From assembly GCA_018065475.1 (NCBI GenBank), contig JAGHTD010000013.1:1-6725 (forward strand): a DNA stretch of 6,725 bases, written 5' to 3'. The position numbers and the translations under genes were made by a program. Every line of letters starts with the position of its first letter. Positions within the stretch are counted from its first letter, which is position 1. Shown in pieces: positions 5,363-6,725 of this stretch. Origin of the DNA: Candidatus Colimorpha enterica (GTDB lineage: Bacteria; Bacillota; Clostridia; Oscillospirales; CAG-272). The notes beneath the pieces were generated by a model. The model ran no database searches. It saw only the letters and a program-made list of their open reading frames with translations, and was not told the DNA's origin.

Positions 5363-6718
5363 TTATTTCAGCACGATCTTCTTCGATCTGAACTCGAGGA
5401 ACTTGTTGTCGTAGCCGGTGTTGTCGGTGTAAAGGCGGACGGTGGTCTTCGCTTTTTTGTCTCCGCAGACCGCCTCGACCTCGTAATCGCCGTAAAATCC
5501 GCGGAAATCAAGGCGTTTGTCGGTTTTACCGTCAGTTTCGGTCCTCCACTCGCGGTTGATGAGGCGGTCAAGCGCCTCGTAGGCGGGCTTCGGCGTGCAG
5601 TCGTGGCGGATAAGGCCTCCGTGGTAACGGTTTTCGCCCCCGTAGGCGGTGTTGTCGGCGAGGTTCCACCAGACGGCGGAGGTCACGTTCTTCTGCGAGA
5701 ACCAGAGGCGGTAAAGCCGTTCGGTCAGCTCCGCCTGGAGCGCCTCGTCCTCCGGATCGTTCGACCACGAAGGGATATTGATCTCCGAGATGTGGATCGG
5801 GAGCCCGAAATCGCCGTAACGCTCGAGCACATCGAGGATACGGAGCGGGTTGCAGAGGTAGGCGAGCTTGGTGTCGGCGTTGTCGCGGTCGGAATAGCAG
5901 TGGTACTGCATACCGATACCACCGATCGGCGCGCCTTTCCCGATGTTGTCTTTGAGCGCCATATAGTAGAAGCTGCGGAAACCGCGGTAATCGGGATGCC
6001 CGAAGGTCTCAAATCCGCCCTCGTTCCAGAAAAGGCGGGTGTGCGGGAAATACTTTTTCGCAAGCTCGAACGCCCATTTTTCGTGGTCGGGCTCGTCGCT
6101 TATCGACATATCACGCTTTCCGTTCCCGGGGTAGGCGTTCTTGTAGATCGTGATCATCTCGTTGATGACGTCCATATCGACGAAGGAATTGCCGTATCTT
6201 TCCGCGATCTCGGAGACACGCTTCTCGATGAGGATCTTCAGCTCTCTCGTGTCCTCGGGGATCCAGTCGGGCTGGAAGGAGTTATAGACGAGGCAATGCC
6301 CCTTCATACGGAGGCCGTTTTTGACGCAGAACTCGACGGAGGTATCGAAGGGAGGACGGCGGTTGATATGCACGCTGTCCTTGCCGAACCTCGGCTTGCC
6401 CCGTTCGGGCTCGAGGGTGTCCCAGTAGAGGGGGAGCACCGCGTAGTTGAAGAGGTCGGTGAAGCGCTTTTCGTATTCGGCGTTCTTTTCCGCGTCGTCA
6501 AAGCCGCCGAGCCAGAAGGTCGTCGAGCCGAAGTTGAACTCGTGGCTCACCTGCTTCACCTTGTAGGTAACGCCGTCGAGAGGGTTGCCCTCCCCGTCGG
6601 TGAAGGTGAGGGCGAACTGCCCTTTGCGGTATTCTTCGGTGTCGCGGGCAATCTTGCCCTTGACGTAGTAGTCGTAGGAATCGAACTTTTTTATCACGTT
6701 TTCAAGCTTGTTTTCCAT
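5363..6718 (-). CDS. GH10 endo-1,4-beta-xylanase
   Basis: The 451-residue protein carries the hallmarks of glycoside hydrolase family 10, which hydrolyses internal beta-1,4 links of xylan with retention. Seen in order: a beta-rich lead-in (about 30-65, ending HEFNFGS), LYWDTLEPERGKPRF (98-111), KGHCLVY (139-145), DVINEM with Glu187 as acid/base, WNEGGFE (231-237), GIGMQYHCY (267-275), HISEINIP with Glu312 as nucleophile, and VWWNLADN (349-356). Both catalytic glutamates are present, so it should be active. Residues about 395-451 form an extra beta-rich tail. No signal peptide precedes the domain from this start, so it would be cytoplasmic and act on imported xylo-oligosaccharides, unlike its lipoprotein neighbours. 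However, only seven bases remain upstream, showing GAAAAAT and no Shine-Dalgarno site, so an earlier start outside the window is possible. First gene of the visible operon. Confidence 0.93.
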   Translation of the reverse strand: MENKLENVIKKFDSYDYYVKGKIARDTEEYRKGQFALTFTDGEGNPLDGVTYKVKQVSHEFNFGSTTFWLGGFDDAEKNAEYEKRFTDLFNYAVLPLYWDTLEPERGKPRFGKDSVHINRRPPFDTSVEFCVKNGLRMKGHCLVYNSFQPDWIPEDTRELKILIEKRVSEIAERYGNSFVDMDVINEMITIYKNAYPGNGKRDMSISDEPDHEKWAFELAKKYFPHTRLFWNEGGFETFGHPDYRGFRSFYYMALKDNIGKGAPIGGIGMQYHCYSDRDNADTKLAYLCNPLRILDVLERYGDFGLPIHISEINIPSWSNDPEDEALQAELTERLYRLWFSQKNVTSAVWWNLADNTAYGGENRYHGGLIRHDCTPKPAYEALDRLINREWRTETDGKTDKRLDFRGFYGDYEVEAVCGDKKAKTTVRLYTDNTGYDNKFLEFRSKKIVLK

Positions 6719-6725
6719 ATTTTTC

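Noticed and set aside
4942..5391. 149-residue plus-strand reading frame rich in Ser/Val
   Set aside because: It is the antisense shadow of the Asp/Ser/Thr stalk of the LRR lipoprotein; its composition follows from the repeat.
5725..6063. Minus-strand reading frames in other phases within the xylanase gene
   Set aside because: Arg/Ser-rich out-of-phase readings of a GC-rich gene whose correct frame contains all GH10 motifs.

Overview
The window looks like the chromosome of a gut- or rumen-type Firmicute, most likely a clostridial/Ruminococcaceae-like organism. The reasons are strong AGGAG-type Shine-Dalgarno sites, three lipoproteins with Gram-positive-style lipoboxes and long Thr/Ser/Asp/Glu linkers, a BspA-type leucine-rich-repeat protein, a GH10 xylanase, and the tail of a large serine recombinase with a DUF4368-type C-terminus. 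No 16S, tRNA or other taxonomic marker is present, so this placement is an inference.

Layout. Positions 1-213 (+) hold the last 70 codons of a large serine recombinase, the kind that moves Tn4451/Tn5397-like elements; its mobile element probably extends to the left of the window. Positions 214-544 are non-coding: two hairpins behind the recombinase, one strong sigma-A-type promoter (366-393), and a terminator-like stem-loop (478-523) lying between that promoter and the next start codon. Positions 545-1678 (+) encode a 377-residue lipoprotein of unknown function. Positions 1679-2089 are a convergent intergenic region almost entirely made of inverted repeats: a 396-bp block bounded by 31-bp perfect inverted repeats, holding a chain of small hairpins separated by GTGAAAT/ATTTCAC heptamers and a bidirectional terminator.

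Positions 2090-6718 are a three-gene minus-strand operon, transcribed right to left: GH10 endo-xylanase (5363-6718), BspA-type LRR lipoprotein (3360-5327), and a polysaccharide-deacetylase-like lipoprotein (2090-3337). Gaps between them are 35 and 22 nt, and the two downstream genes have their own Shine-Dalgarno sites; the operon promoter is outside the window. A plausible shared theme is plant cell-wall (xylan) handling: backbone cleavage, surface adhesion or recognition, and deacetylation. Only the xylanase assignment is firm.

The least ordinary parts are the structured intergenic block at 1684-2079, the terminator inside the 5' leader of the first lipoprotein gene, a perfect 12+12 bp palindrome in the last codons of the LRR gene, and a sharp base-composition step inside that gene near 4740.
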